DNA of 64,000 nt from Aplysia californica (taxonomy: Eukaryota; Mollusca; Gastropoda; Aplysiida; Aplysiidae). A program made the translations under genes and the position numbers. Where the stretch lies: assembly GCF_000002075.1 (NCBI RefSeq), contig NW_004798213.1, forward strand, positions 90,703-154,702, written 5' to 3'. The notes beneath the pieces were generated by a model. That model searched no databases. It had not been told where the DNA came from and saw only the letters and a program-made list of their open reading frames with translations. Shown in pieces: positions 29,239 through 43,300 of the stretch; positions within the stretch are counted from its first letter, which is position 1; the number at the start of each line of letters is the position of its first letter.

Positions 29239-32200
29239 CATTTGTAGCACTGTGTGTTCAGTAACCTCACTGCAGTTGGTACAAATGAATTTCTATATCT
29301 ACAAGCGTTTCAACAAGACAATAGACGACGTTTAGTCACCCAAATTCTCCCCAAAAGGGAGGCCCCAAGTGTTGAATAGTAAGAGAGTACAGTTAAACAA
29401 ATAATAACAATGTCAGTGCAACAACTTTTACCTGGGCGGTCACAAGGGTGTGTACCTTCGAGCAAGATGTAATATTATAGAGATATCTGGCAAAGGAATA
29501 AGGTGGAGATCTAATACTCTTGGCTATTTTCATCTGTCAGCACCTTTTGTACCTACACCCATTCATCATTTAACTACAAGCCATTCTGTGCTTGGTTTTA
29601 TCTTTGCTTTTGCATATATGTCATTAGTTATCTTTGCTTTTGCATATATGTCATTAGTTATCTTTGCTTTTGCATATATGTCATTAGTTATCTTTGCTTT
29701 TGCATATATGTCATTAGTTATCTTTGCTTTTGCATATATGTCATTAGTTATCTTTGCTTTTGCATATATGTCATTAGTTATCTTTGCTTTTGCATATATG
29801 TCATTAGTTATCTTTGCTTTTGCATATATATCATTAGTTATCTTTGCTTTTGCATATATGTCATTAGTTATCTTTGCTTTTGCATATATGTCATTAGTAA
29901 TCTTTGCTTTTGCATATATGTCATTAGTAATCTTTGCTTTTGCATATATGTCATTAGTTATCTTTGCTTTTGCATATATGTCATTAGTTATCTTTGCTTT
30001 TGCATATATGTCATTAGTTATCTTTGCTTTTGCATATATGTCATTAGTTATCTTTTTAGTCTCTGTTCTAAAGGAAATACAGTATTTGTCTGCTGCTTCT
30101 ATTGAGATGGGCTGCATTGTTGTTGAAAATTGTATATATACTTCCCCTCATCAATTTTGTGAGTATATGGAGCATGAAACCCAGTACATTGTAGAAGTGG
30201 CTGGAACTAACAAGGGATAATAATAAAATAATAAATAGCCTTTATATAGCGCATATCCCCGCTCAACAGCAGGCTTTATGCACTTTACACTATATTATTA
30301 CCCCAGCAGACCATAGAACACTCTGAAACATTCTCAGCTTCCCGGGAAGCATACAGTGCAAGCAGCTGATTAAGCGCTCAAACACTAACAAACTGACAAG
30401 ATCTTTCACTGTCTATAGGCGGGTACCCATTCCCACCTGGGTGAAGTGAGGAAAATTCGTGTAAAGCGCCTTTCCCAAGGACACAACGTCGGGTCCCTGA
30501 CGTGATTCGAACCCACGACCTTACGGTTGAGAGTCCGAGAGCCTAACCACTAGGCCACCGACGCCACACCTGGATACACAATCATAACTGTTACTTTTGA
30601 AACAGAATTTGGCAATCATGGTTTGATATTCATTTCTCTGCTCGGATGCCTTAAAACAATAAAAAAAACTGTTATATCATGGTCCTTTCCTGCAACTCAT
30701 CTAGTCAAGTTCTCGAAATAGGTTATTCTTGATCTATCTCCGCCTCTTTTGCCTCCTCTATTCTTTAAAAGAGAGAAAGATGTTCAAGACCTTAACGTTG
30801 CTTTATGCGGGCTTCTTTCATCACTAACTCATTTAATCTATTTTCCTGTCAAGGAACTCTCAAGTCTCTTGAGAGACCACATATCTGTTGCATCTATTTG
30901 TTTTAAGTATCTTTAGTAATTGTCCAGCATTCGCACCATGCAAAACAGACTTTACTTACAAGAATGAAAGAGTGAAACCCTGGTTGCCGTCACGGACCAG
31001 AAACGTTCCATCTCCATGGCAACGCTGCTCCATCAGGACCCTCTGGGCATCTTTACGCATCAAGGCCCCATGGTACCACAACTGAGAGGACAGGGGCCGT
31101 TCTTCATCTGCATCTTCATCATCACTGTCACTATCCTAGAAATAAAAAAATAGAAAGTCTGAGGTCATGATCACTCAGGTTAAAGAAACTATGTATATCA
31201 ACGGTGTTACAAATTGACTGTGTTACAGATTTCAGGAAGATCTTTCAGTAACACCCTTCTCCCTCCCCTCTACCCCCCCCCCCCCCCCCAAAAAAAAAAA
31301 TAATCTAAAATTAGAAAATATATATATACTTCTGATGTAAGCAATGAGAAAATACCCCCCCCCCAAAAAAAATAAAAAATTTTTTTTAATCAGCCTGCAG
31401 TAACTTTTATACTATCTGTAGTGCATTTTTATTGAAGATCTACAGATCAACATTGGCAATGACTTTAAAACAAAAGGGTGGCCAGCACACTTGGGTGGGG
31501 GTGGGAGTATAAGATGGGCAATTAACAAAGTTGCTTTTAGTTTAGCTTTAGTAAGCGTTTTACAGCACTTTCAGCACAATAAGGTCTAATTAGTGCCGAA
31601 GATTAGAAGTGTTACAAGAGAGTAACAAACACAAAAAAGGAGGTGACGTTTGATAGGAAAGAAGAAGCAAACCACACCAGAGCACCCGCCAACCACCTAC
31701 AAAGTAGCTTTTGCAAAGAAAAATCCAGTCAATAGGCACAACTAATTTGGGGTTAAAACAGAAAACAAATAGTAAGAATAATAACTGTTCTGCTATTGAG
31801 AATAACAGAAATAGCAGGGGAAAAAGGCATCCCTGCATGCCACATATACAAAAGTAAAAAAACCCACAAACCTCGTAAAAGGATTCATAAATCATTTCAT
31901 CCTCTTCCTCCTCTTCAACAGCTTGCACAGCCGGGGAGAAACACAGGCAGGAGTCCGTCAGAATGACATTAAAGTCACACCATTTCTGCATTATTGAGTT
32001 CAGAGAAAACATTTGGATATCAAGGAGGATGAATTTATGGCATTAACTCCCCCCCCCCCCCCCCCCCCCCCCCCATGATTTCGAGCATCATCCAAAGATC
32101 TCAAGCATCATGAAAAATTATGAAAATCAAAATTCACTGATTCGTGTTCCCGTGATACACAGTTAAACGTAATTTCTACAGGCATTTCAAACTTAACGAT

Positions 32201-35200
32201 AATGTTAGGCACTTTAGGCAAGTACATTTGATGAGATAATAAGAACATCTTCTTAAGTAATCCTGTATGGTTAAAAATAGGATTGAAAGAGGGACCAGCA
32301 TGATTATTATCTTCTGTGGTGGCTCAATTTAAAGTTTTCAGACTCCTCTTTTAGCTATCATTTGAAAAAAACAAACCCACTTGGAACTGAAGAGCATAAT
32401 GTCTTAATCAATCATGTTAAAAAATTCATAGGTGATCTGTGCATAACTGTTCCGGTTTGTTTTTTTCAGAATTGAAAACAAAACCTGCTAATACTATTGA
32501 CAATTCTTGGGATATTTTCAGTGGAGACTTTCCCCAACACATTTCAACAAAAGGTGAGGTACAACATTTTTTCATTATGCTGTCTATTACTGTTTATCAT
32601 CACTTATTATGTCTTATCACTTATTATCTCATCTTTCTAGACAAAGGTGATATTCAAATTATAATGGCATTTAAAAAAAAAGTGTTTACCTTAGCAACAT
32701 TTAAACAAACCCTTGTTAATTAATTGAAACTAAAGCAAAATACTTTCTACTATCTATGTATCTTAAGGAATAAACATATGTGAGGCAGCGTTGTGGAATC
32801 AGGCTCTCGTCAATTTTTGGGCATATTGAGTTATTGGTATCATCCTAAAGCTTGTTCATTTGTCTTGCTTTCAATGAAAAAATTATCCATCCATCTTTAA
32901 TAGAAATGGAGATATTTTGGATCGAAGGAGGTGGGGTCATCTGGTTTAACTCTTTTTATCCGGGCTACGAGTATACTCGTAACGAGGACCAGTCCGGGCT
33001 ACGAGTATTCTCGGAACAGCGATACGGTCACGTCAAAGAAGCTAGTTCTACTTGTAATTACCAAAATACGCAAATACGGCGATGGTAGCTCTGCCTGAAT
33101 AATATTTTAATTTTCCAATGAACAGTGGTTTCTTTGTTTTTGATGGGTGTAGAAGCTTGAAAGATGTCTCGAAAACGCACATTCACGACCGACGAAGTTC
33201 TTTTTGAAGTGGCGCTGGGTTATGAGGGGGAATGATACTAATTTGATGAAAGTGACTCTGAAATAAGAGCCATAAATTCTGTTGTGGATGATAAGAAACA
33301 GGACTTAGACTCATCTAATAGCGATTCAGATCATGGTGAAGGGGTCAGCTGGAATTTGCGCTCGATGGGTAGGGCTAGATCTAGATTTATAAAATCCAAT
33401 GGGGCGTTGTGGGCGCGGCAATCAGGGTCAATTTCGAAGGTGGAATACACCTCAAAATCTACATTGTGCTATTGGTGTATTTCCTAACCACATACATTTA
33501 CAAAAACTACATTCAATTTCTAACTTAACTGCCAAATTTCCTTAAAACCTTAGAGTAAACGTAAGAAATATAGCACTTTGAACTATACGCACTGACTTCC
33601 CACTCATACGGCGCGGCGGCCCCAGGACCGGTACAGAGTCCGTGGCGGTACGGCTAGGATAAAAAGAGTTAAGAGATAAAATTAGCGAGAAAATGGCCGC
33701 CAAAACTTGATAAATTCCAAAGCTGGAGAGTCCATGGAAACTGTAAATTTTTTTTTTTTGTGCCTTTAATCAACATTTTTCGATGAAATCCTCTAAGGAA
33801 TGTGTTTGTAAATGGACATAAAAGATGTTGAGCCAAAAAACAAAAATTTGATAAAAATTGATAAGTGGGGAGAAAACTGCTGTTTTTTCGATTTCATTAT
33901 TTTGATGAGAGCCTGATTCCACCACGCTGCCTCACATATCACTGAAAGAAAACAGTCAGTAAAAAGCAAAACAAAAGGAATGCTTAAAAAAATTAAACAA
34001 AGAAACTATCTTACTCTTTCTGAAGCATATTTCAGTAACAGGGTGCCCTGTTTCTTTGAATCAGTCAAGTCAGCTGCAACAAAATGCATAAAATATAACA
34101 AATGAAAGAAAGACTGAGAAGAAGAATAAACCAGAACATTATTGGAAGAGAAGCGAGAACAAAACTGTATTACGTAGTCATGTTAACTCTTTCCGGACGT
34201 AGTTGTTTTCGGGTCTAGACGTAATTAACTTGTGACTTGATTCGGTTACACAGGTGATGTACAAAATAACTTCATATAAGCAGAACCACCACTTTTTAGT
34301 TTTAGTTGAGGTTTTACGGCCCTCGCAACTGCATAAGGTCATATGAGCGCCAGAAGGTTAGAGGTGTTACAAGAGAGTAACAAACATAAAAAAGAAGACG
34401 TGGAGATCATCCCTGCATGAAGCCTAATAGACAGACGGAAAGAGGAGCAGATCCAGAAACACAGCTGTTAAATTATCCCTCACCTCCCAATCTCCATAAG
34501 AAAAGAAGCAAAATACATTCATGACAAATTATATAAAAGTTTGAGTCGTAACTTACATGCTGACTTATCACAATGCCAACAGATTTTCTGAAGAACAGAT
34601 TTGGAAAACAAGATATATATATATCTTGTTTTCCAAATCTGTTCTTCAGAAAATCTGTTGGCATTGTGATAAGTCAGCATGTAAGTTACGACTCAAACTT
34701 TTATATAATTTGTCATGAATGTATTTTGCTTCTTTTCTTATGGAGATTGGGAGGTGAGGGATAATTTAACAGCTGTGTTTCTGGATCTGCTCCTCTTTCC
34801 GTCTGTCTATTAGGCTTCATGCAGGGATGATCTCCACGTCTTCTTTTTTATGTTTGTTACTCTCTTGTAACACCTCTAACCTTCTGGCGCTCATATGACC
34901 TTATGCAGTTGCGAGGGCCGTAAAACCTCAACTAAAACTAAAAAGTGGTGGTTCTGCTTATATGAAGTTATTTTGTACATCACCTGTGTAACCGAATCAA
35001 GTCACAAGTTAATTACGTCTAGACCCGAAAACAACTACGTCCGGAAAGAGTTAACATGACTACGTAATACAGTTTTGTTCTCGCTTCTCTTCCAATAATG
35101 TTCTGGTTTATTCTTCTTCTCAGTCTTTCTTTCATTTGTTATATTTTATGCATTTTGTTGCAGCTGACTTGACTGATTCAAAGAAACAGGGCACCCTGTT

Positions 35201-38200
35201 ACTGAAATATGCTTCAGAAAGAGTAAGATAGTTTCTTTGTTTAATTTTTTTAAGCATTCCTTTTGTTTTGCTTTTTACTGACTGTTTTCTTTCAGTGATA
35301 TGTGAGGCAGCGTTGTGGAATCAGGCTCTCGTCAAAATAATGAAATCGAAAAAACAGCAGTTTTCTCCCTGTTTAGAAATTTTTATCCAATTTTTGTTTT
35401 TTGGCTCAACACCTTTTATGTCCATTTACAAATACATTCCTTAGAGGATTTCACAGAAAAACGTTGATTAAAGGCACAAAAAAAAAAAATTTACAGTTTC
35501 CATGGACTCTCCAGCTTTGGAATTTATCAAGCTTTGGCGGCCGTTTTCTCGCTAATTTTATCTCTTAACTCTTTTTATCCTAGCCGTACCGCCACGGACT
35601 CTGTACCNNNNNNNNNNNNNNNNNNNNNNNNNNNNNNNNNNNNNNNNNNNNNNNNNNNNNNNNNNNNNNNNNNNNNNNNNNNNNNNNNNNNNNNNNNNNN
35701 NNNNNNNTTAATATTTGGCTATTTTTCACAACCATTATATAAACATATAACTGAAAAGAAGTTACAGCAGAAGACCACAATGACAGCTTGTGTTATACAA
35801 TATCTTTCAGAACGAGTAGAAGAGCTCAAGTCCACAACGGTTACATGGTGTTGAGAAATATAAATGGAAAACTTTATAAGTTGGAGAAAGTTTTAATTTC
35901 AGTAAAGCAGAGCACTTTAAGAAAAACAGCAGCCAGCTAGTGCACGGAAAAAAACAAAAGAGAAAGACAAAAATAAGGAAGGAAAGATGGGAAAAAACCC
36001 CAGTAATTCACTGATACCATAAGGAAGAAGTAAAACCCACAGGGGATTCATCACAATCAGCTGCATAACTCGTTATCAAGTTAAAAAAGAAAACATTTTT
36101 TAGTTTTAGTATGTGTTTTACCACACTTACAATACAACAAGATAATATAAGTGCCAAAGATTAGAGGTGTTACAAGAGAATAACAGACACAAAAAAAAAG
36201 GACGACAGATAAGGACGACAGACTTTTTTAATAGGAAAGAAGGAGCAAACCACACCACAGCACCCGCTAACCATACGCAAAGGAAAATGAAAAGGAAGAA
36301 ACATGGCCAAAATATATTTGTCACTCTTTTCTCCAAAACAAAAGTCACTTGTACTTTCCATGTCAAAAGCACAAAATACAACATCAAAAAAAAAAACCAA
36401 AAAAAAAAAAACCCAAACAAAACTCACAAAACTCCGCATCTTTCTGATCTTGGAGTTTGCCATCTAACTGAAGTTTTTTGTTCTGAAACAAAAAAAGAAA
36501 AACACATTGACCTGAAAGACTGACTACGTTCATACTTTATGAAAATGTTTAGATTATCAGTATTAAGGGGCTGGGGCACAGAAAGAGAGAGAGAAACACA
36601 GAGAGATGGAGAGAGACACAGAAAGAGAGATGCAGAGACCCAGTCACAGAGAGAAAGATAAAAAGACACAGATAGACACTCACAGAGAGAGAAAGATAGA
36701 TAATAATAATAATATGTGCGGCAGCATGGTGGAATCAGGCTCTCGTCAAAATAATGAAATCGAAGAAAACAGCAGTTTTCTCCCTGTTTAGAAATTTTTA
36801 TCCAATTTTTGTTTTTTGGCTCAACACCTTTTATGTCCATTTACAAATACATTCCTTAGAGGATTTCACAGAAAACGTTGATTAAAGACAGAAAAATATA
36901 AATTTACAGTTTCACTGGACTCTCCAGCTTTGGAATTTACCAAACTTTGGCGGCCGTTTTCTCGCTAATTTTACCTCTTAAATCAGGTGACCCCCACCTC
37001 CTTCAATCCAAAATATCTCCACTTCTATTGAAGATGGGCGGGTAATTTTTTCATTGAAAGCAAGGCAACTGAACAAGCTTTAAGATGATACCAATAACTC
37101 TACATGCCCCAAAATTGACGAGAGCCTGATTCCACCACGCTGCCTCACATTTGTTAGTGTCCCGACTTATCTGTGTAAGTGAGATGAACACCAACAAAAT
37201 AATGGCTGTTTAGTGGTGTGAAAAAAGAAGGATGACAGACAGAATTTACACCAGACAAACAGTGGAGAAGTAAAAACTTTTCAGCAAACACTGATACTGG
37301 ATTTAATCCCCCCCACCACCACCACACACACAGGTAGATTTACAAAGGTGGTAACAAAGCTAATAAGAATATGAAATCAATGTTGAGAAGACAAAAGAAG
37401 AAAATAGGAGTAGAGATTTTTCAAAATCCACACAATACCTTGATAATAATTTTTCTCCACAGTTGGTTGGGAGAAGGCAGTTTGGTCTCACTCACATCAA
37501 TAGGTTCAGTCAACAAATCATCTGAAAAAGCCAGTCAATAAAATAAAGAATCACTGTTTGTTATTATGAATTTCTACTTGAAAATACTGATAATAAATCC
37601 AAGCCATATTCAGCTGGAAAAATTCAAATGTCCAATTTCGTTAAGTACAGTCCGGCACGCATAACTCAGACAGGTTGGAGATTTGCAAATGTGTCACGAC
37701 ACGGTGGAGTTAGACGCTTGTCAGTTTTTGGGCATAAAGAGTTATGGTATCATCTTAAAGGTAGTTCATTTGCCTTGCTTTCGATGAAAAAAGTATCCAT
37801 TTTTCTGGAATAGAAGTCGAGATATTTGTGATTGAAGGAGGTGGGGTCACCTGATTTCAGAAATAAAATGAAATTAGCGAGAACATGGCCGCCAAAGTTT
37901 GGTGACTTCCAGAGTTCAAGAGTCCTTGGAAACTGCAAATGTACATGTTTTGAGCCTCTAATCAGCGTTTTTCCATAAAATCCACACATAAATGTGTTTT
38001 TGAATGGACATACTAAGTGTTAAGTCAGAAAAACACAAATTCGAAAAAAAATACCAAACTGGCCGACAAATGCTTATTTCTTAGATTTCATTATTTTGAC
38101 GAGTGTCTGATTTCACCACGATGCCTCACAAATGTGTTTGACACATCCATAATTTGAGTTAACCAATAACGAAAATTTTAAAAGATAGTCCAGGAATGGC

Positions 38201-40322
38201 AAACTGAACGAGCTATCCATGGATTTGAGTTTTTCGTGTTAGCATTACCAGTGCCTGACAATTTAAAAAGTTTCATGAGTGAAATTTCAACACAAAACGA
38301 GATCTTATGTGCCAAAAACCCAATTAAAGAGAAATGTTTATAGCGACTCTTTAACTGTGTCTTTCTAGCTCCCGTCCTTCTTTCTCCAACTCCCCCCCCC
38401 CCGTTTCCTTTTTGGTTTTATTCCTGAAGAGGAGCTCGAGCACACCGTAATGAGCACACTACAGAAGGTACAGAAAGGGATACTGTATGCGGACTGGAAG
38501 GCTACGATCAGGGAGAGCAGCCTGGAAAGAGTGGCCTGGATCTTCAGCCCGGGCCATGCGGGGGTAACCGGCAACGAGAGAGCAGACAAGCTGGCTGGAG
38601 AAGCAAAAGTGGGAGGGAATTTGACACTGAACCCTCCAACCGTCCTAACCGCTGTAAGGGAAAATTTGAGGAAGAATAGGGCGGATAGCGGTTCCCACAC
38701 TCTAGGCAGATTGAAGGAGAAGGGGATCCAAAGAGGAGAGGGGAAACACAGCCATCTGTGCGGACCAGTCCGACGGATCTCCAACCAGATTATGATGGAG
38801 ACTATAAGCAGACAGACTCTGGGATGGATCCTGAAGAGGGGGGGGGGGGGGAGCAGAGATGGACATGTTCTGACTGCAGTGACCCCAACACAGTGGACAA
38901 GTAAGACAAGTAAGATGTTATAGCGAAAAAAAAACTGAGCTTATTTCTGAGCACACAATGCAAAGAAAATAGCAGTGCCATAAGAACAATGGCGTAAGGT
39001 TGCTTAAAAAAACCCCAACATACATACTGGGTGTCTACAAAAAAAAACCCATTTAAAGGGCAATAGTTTTGTCATCTATAGACCAATTTCAACAAAACTA
39101 AGACATGATGTCCCACAGCAAATATGGGCTCCCAAGGGTTTGTCATAGCCAAGATAGACTTTTTCTGTAGCACCTCCTCTTACCGATGTATCTGACACGT
39201 GTTCGACCGACAGAAGGCCACAGGCAACATTGTGGTACATTAACTCACTTGAGCCTAATCCCCTGTACTTATGGGATGTGCCATCAGCCTGGTGGCCTAC
39301 TCCCATGTATTTACGGATGCCCTTTCTCAATCGATATCTCTACTGTTTTTCGGTTATAAGCTACGGGAAGCGGCGAGCCAACAGCTGACCCTCTTGTTTT
39401 GTTTAGTTAAAAATTTGGCGAAGTTATGAGCGATAAATTTTGAGTAGTAATGAACTAAGTCATTCACCCCCACATTGCTATAAATGATTTTTTAAAATAA
39501 ATTGGGTGCAAAAAACAATGCGTAACCCCAAGACTTTGTCATTTCAAATTATTGATAAAATAAACACTATTCCAACAAATCAGATGCAGTTTTCTTTTTC
39601 TGAAAAAGCATTTCTTTCTTTCTTTTGTCGTTTAAAAAATATTATAATAGCTTTCACAGTCTTTTTACTGTTAACGAATCAGCACACTCAAAAATTGTAA
39701 GACTGCAATGGCTGTTGGGTGAAAAATAGCTCAGGCTCAAGTGAGTTAAAACCATTATGCACAAATTAGAAACACAAATTTGCATATTCTATAGTATGCA
39801 TCTTGTTGCCTGCCGTTTCCGATTCTTGATAAAGTAAAGAAAACAGGCTTAATATGCTGCTTTTTCAAGTGCTCATAAAACAGCGTGCTTCCAAAGGATG
39901 TAGAATGACCCAAAGGAGTTAAGAAACAGAGCACAGAACCCTGGAATGGTCCCCTTAATTATAAGGATCTTTTTATTTTAAAAAAATCGAATCCATCCTC
40001 ACCTTGGAAAACCTCCTTGAAAAGTGAAGCCATGATCCTTTGTTGAGGCAAACTGCAGTGGTTTTCAATGGACAGGACCAAGGGATACCTATAGGCGAAA
40101 AGACCATTGCTTCTGATCTTCTTAAAACATGGAAAATATCAGGTCTTAGAAACTTTCTCAAAAAGGAAAGGGTTGAGGTTAGATGGTACAATATTCACCA
40201 CTCATGTTATGCTGCTGCAATGGCGACAAATAGAACAAACTGATCTTATCCATGTGGACTTTTTCATGAAACAGACGTACACACACACACTCACTCACAC
40301 ACACACACACACACTCACTCAC

Positions 40323-40354
<32 letters not shown>

Positions 40355-43300
40355 GCACACATGTGCACACATGTACACACACATGCACGCCTAACACACA
40401 CATACACACACACACATCTACTTACTTATCACATGCATACGCTTACACATCGTTAAGAAATGAGCCCATACACATACATAATAAAATAATATACACAATA
40501 CAATTCGCAATATACGTAAACGGATACATAGTCATTTACATAACATTGTACTGAACATGAATCTACTAAACTTACTCCAAGATCTTAGTGATAGAATGAG
40601 CTTCCTTTTTCTCAGAAAGCATAGTAGCTAGCCATGGTCCTGACTCATCTGCCAACCATATGATAGCTGGTCAGAAAGGTGATAAATACTTGGAAGCTAG
40701 CAGAAGCACACAATATCCAACATTTTAGTGACCAGAAACCATGAGACTGACCTATTCCTGCTCTTATCCTTAAAACAGAACAACAAGTCCCTTTTTCATC
40801 CCCTCCCCCCTCCTTAAAACAGAACAACAAATCCCTTTTTCATCCCCTCCCCCCCTCCTTAAAACGGAACAACAAGTCCCTTTTTCATCCCCTCCCCCCT
40901 CCTGAAAACGGAACAACAAATCCCTTTTTCATCCCCTCCCCTCTCTTTTAACTTACTCTGTGGCAACCCAAGCATGCTCCTTTATGGTATGCAACACATC
41001 AGAGAACTTGATGACTGACGTTAAACTCCGGCCATGCGTGATGACGGGTCTGCCATCCGGACCATCCCAACAGTCCACTGAAAAAAGAGCACAACACGCT
41101 TGGTTAAAGAGAAGCACATCCACACAGTAATGGGGTCATTTAGCGCCGGGAAAAAGTAAGGTAGACAGACAGAAACAACTTACTTTTCCGATCCAGCGGC
41201 CATTTGACAGAAACTACAGATAGAAAATAAAGAAGTCGGATCTACCAGTGTCGCCCTCCAACCACCCGCAACACATACCCAGTTTTCATAAGTGACTTAA
41301 ACCAGAAAAGTGAGTTTTACATTCATCCAACTGCACAGGCATAGGAAAAAGGAAAAAAAAGCTTTGTCACGTGGGTACTAAATGCTGAACTTAAATCAAT
41401 TGTTTCAACAGGGGAATATACAACTTTAAAAAAAATTCTACTACTCCCATAAGGTTGGCTTAAGGGACTGGGGCAATTTGTTGTAAAGTCATTTGTTACT
41501 GCGTGTGTATGTATGTGTGAGGTTGCCTGTGCCTATATTAATGGAATAGCTAACACAAATATCTTCATCTATATAGACACCCCTCAAAACAAAAACCCTA
41601 AAAAAACAAAAAACAACAACCCCAAAAAACAAACAAATCAAAGCAAAAACAACAACAATCCCCCCCCCCCCCAGCAAAAAGACATATGTAAAAACATTTC
41701 TATAAACAAACTCACATTCTATACAACGGCAGCCCATGCGGAGGCATCGAGCATACGCTTCCACAGAAGAGTCTCCCTTCCACTGAAAGCCTGTGAGGTA
41801 GCTGCAGAAAGAAAACAAAGAGAAATGTTTCTAGGTCGAGAACTGCAGTTCCATTTTGGCAAAGATCTCGCCCAAAATCAACCCTGCACAACTCCCTGTC
41901 AAAAGTACAAATTGTTCAAGGGCCAAAAACATTCAGAACATAAATACAGCCCAGACTCTGGGATACCTTTTATGGCAAGAGGACGAAAAGGCCTTAAAAT
42001 AAACAAAAACAAATCTAATAAAATTGTACCAACAGGCACATCTAGCAGTTTGGACAATAAAGTCAAAATAAATCCGGGAAACTGGAAACGGGCAAAAATG
42101 TATCAATACAAATAGGCAAGCTCAAATTGAACTTAACAAGACTGAAAAACTGCTACCTGGAGGCAGACTTCTGATGAACCTCAAATGATATCAGTTCCCA
42201 CCAAGAATCTTTACTTTTGAACACAGCAGAATTGGCGCTAAAAGTAAAAGGCAGACAATTTTGAGCCCTTGGTTCTGCCAAAAGCACAATGTAAATTTGA
42301 GATCCAGTCAGATACTGTAGTTTTTCCTTTTTGCTTACAGAAGAATAGTCGATAGCAGCCTTTTCAATCCCTTATGTCACACCTTGTTCAGTGTTGGGGT
42401 AACTACAGTCGGAACATGTCCATCTCTGCTCTCCCCCCCCCTTTTCAGGATCCATCCTGGAGCCTGTCTGCTTACAGCCTCCATCATAATCCGATTGGAG
42501 ATCAGTCGGACTGGTCCCCACAGGTGGCTGTTTCCCTTCTCCTCCTTGGAACCCCTTCTCCTTCAATCTACCTAGAGTGTGGGAACCGCTATCTACCCTA
42601 TTCTTCCTCAAATTTTTCCTTACAGCGGTAAGGACGGTTGGTGGGTCCAGTGTCAAATTCCCTCCCACTTTTGCTTCTCCAGCCATCATGTTACAAACAA
42701 AGCCATCAGCACAGTATTCTGCAGCAGCAAGTTCTTAGAAATTTGACATTTTTCAATATAAAAAAAAAAAGAAATCTTTTCTAAAAGAACAGATGAAAAG
42801 ATGTCTATTAGTCCTACACCTATACTACCTCAGCAAACAGGAAAACACTACGCAGGAGAGCCATCTAGGCCCATCCAGGTGTCCAGTCCTAGCCTGGAGG
42901 CAGATTCAGACTACAGAAGGACTGAAAAGGAGGAGGACAAAGCAGTCTCTACCAGACAACCAACCAAATGCCAGCAAACAGGTGTAAGAAAGGGAGCATC
43001 AAAAAAATTAAAATGGTATCCACTGAAATCAAATCTGACACAACTGAAATTCCTACATTTACAGAACTTACAGGGTGGTTGGTGGGTGCTCGGGTGCGGT
43101 TTGCTTTTTCTTTCCTATCAAACATCTATCGTCTATATCTCCCCTCCTTCTTTTTAGTGTTTGTTACGCTCTCGTAAAACCTCTAATCTTCGGCACTAAT
43201 ATGACCACGTTGTGTTGCAAGCGCCATAAAACTCTTACTAAAACTAAAAGGAAAAGCCATTTCCCTTTACCTATAGGGATCTAAGTGCACGTCTCAACAC

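Larger units (their letters stand above)
33630..35607. repeat. Palindrome with about 989-bp arms
   Basis: Positions x and 69237-x are complementary from the centre (34618/34619) to 33630 and 35607, with only a few differences. The right arm stops exactly where the N gap starts. Central sequence AGATATATATATATCT. Confidence 0.95.

Noticed and set aside
29450-30220. 256-codon ORF with membrane-like repeats, and an antisense ORF
   Set aside because: Caused by fifteen 30-bp repeats; the [10 protein letters not shown] periodicity is exactly the repeat unit.
30498-30566. tRNA gene
   Set aside because: Head of a tRNA-derived SINE: it is followed by the SINE body and recurs at 57.9 kb; the same reasoning applies to 26722-26791 and 3076-3145.
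34473-34764. Two identical 63-codon ORFs on opposite strands
   Set aside because: Mirror images created by the palindrome centre.
35811-35901. Plus-strand exon-like segment ([20 protein letters not shown])
   Set aside because: Good acceptor, but phase does not join the neighbouring candidate exons and it lies just after an assembly gap.
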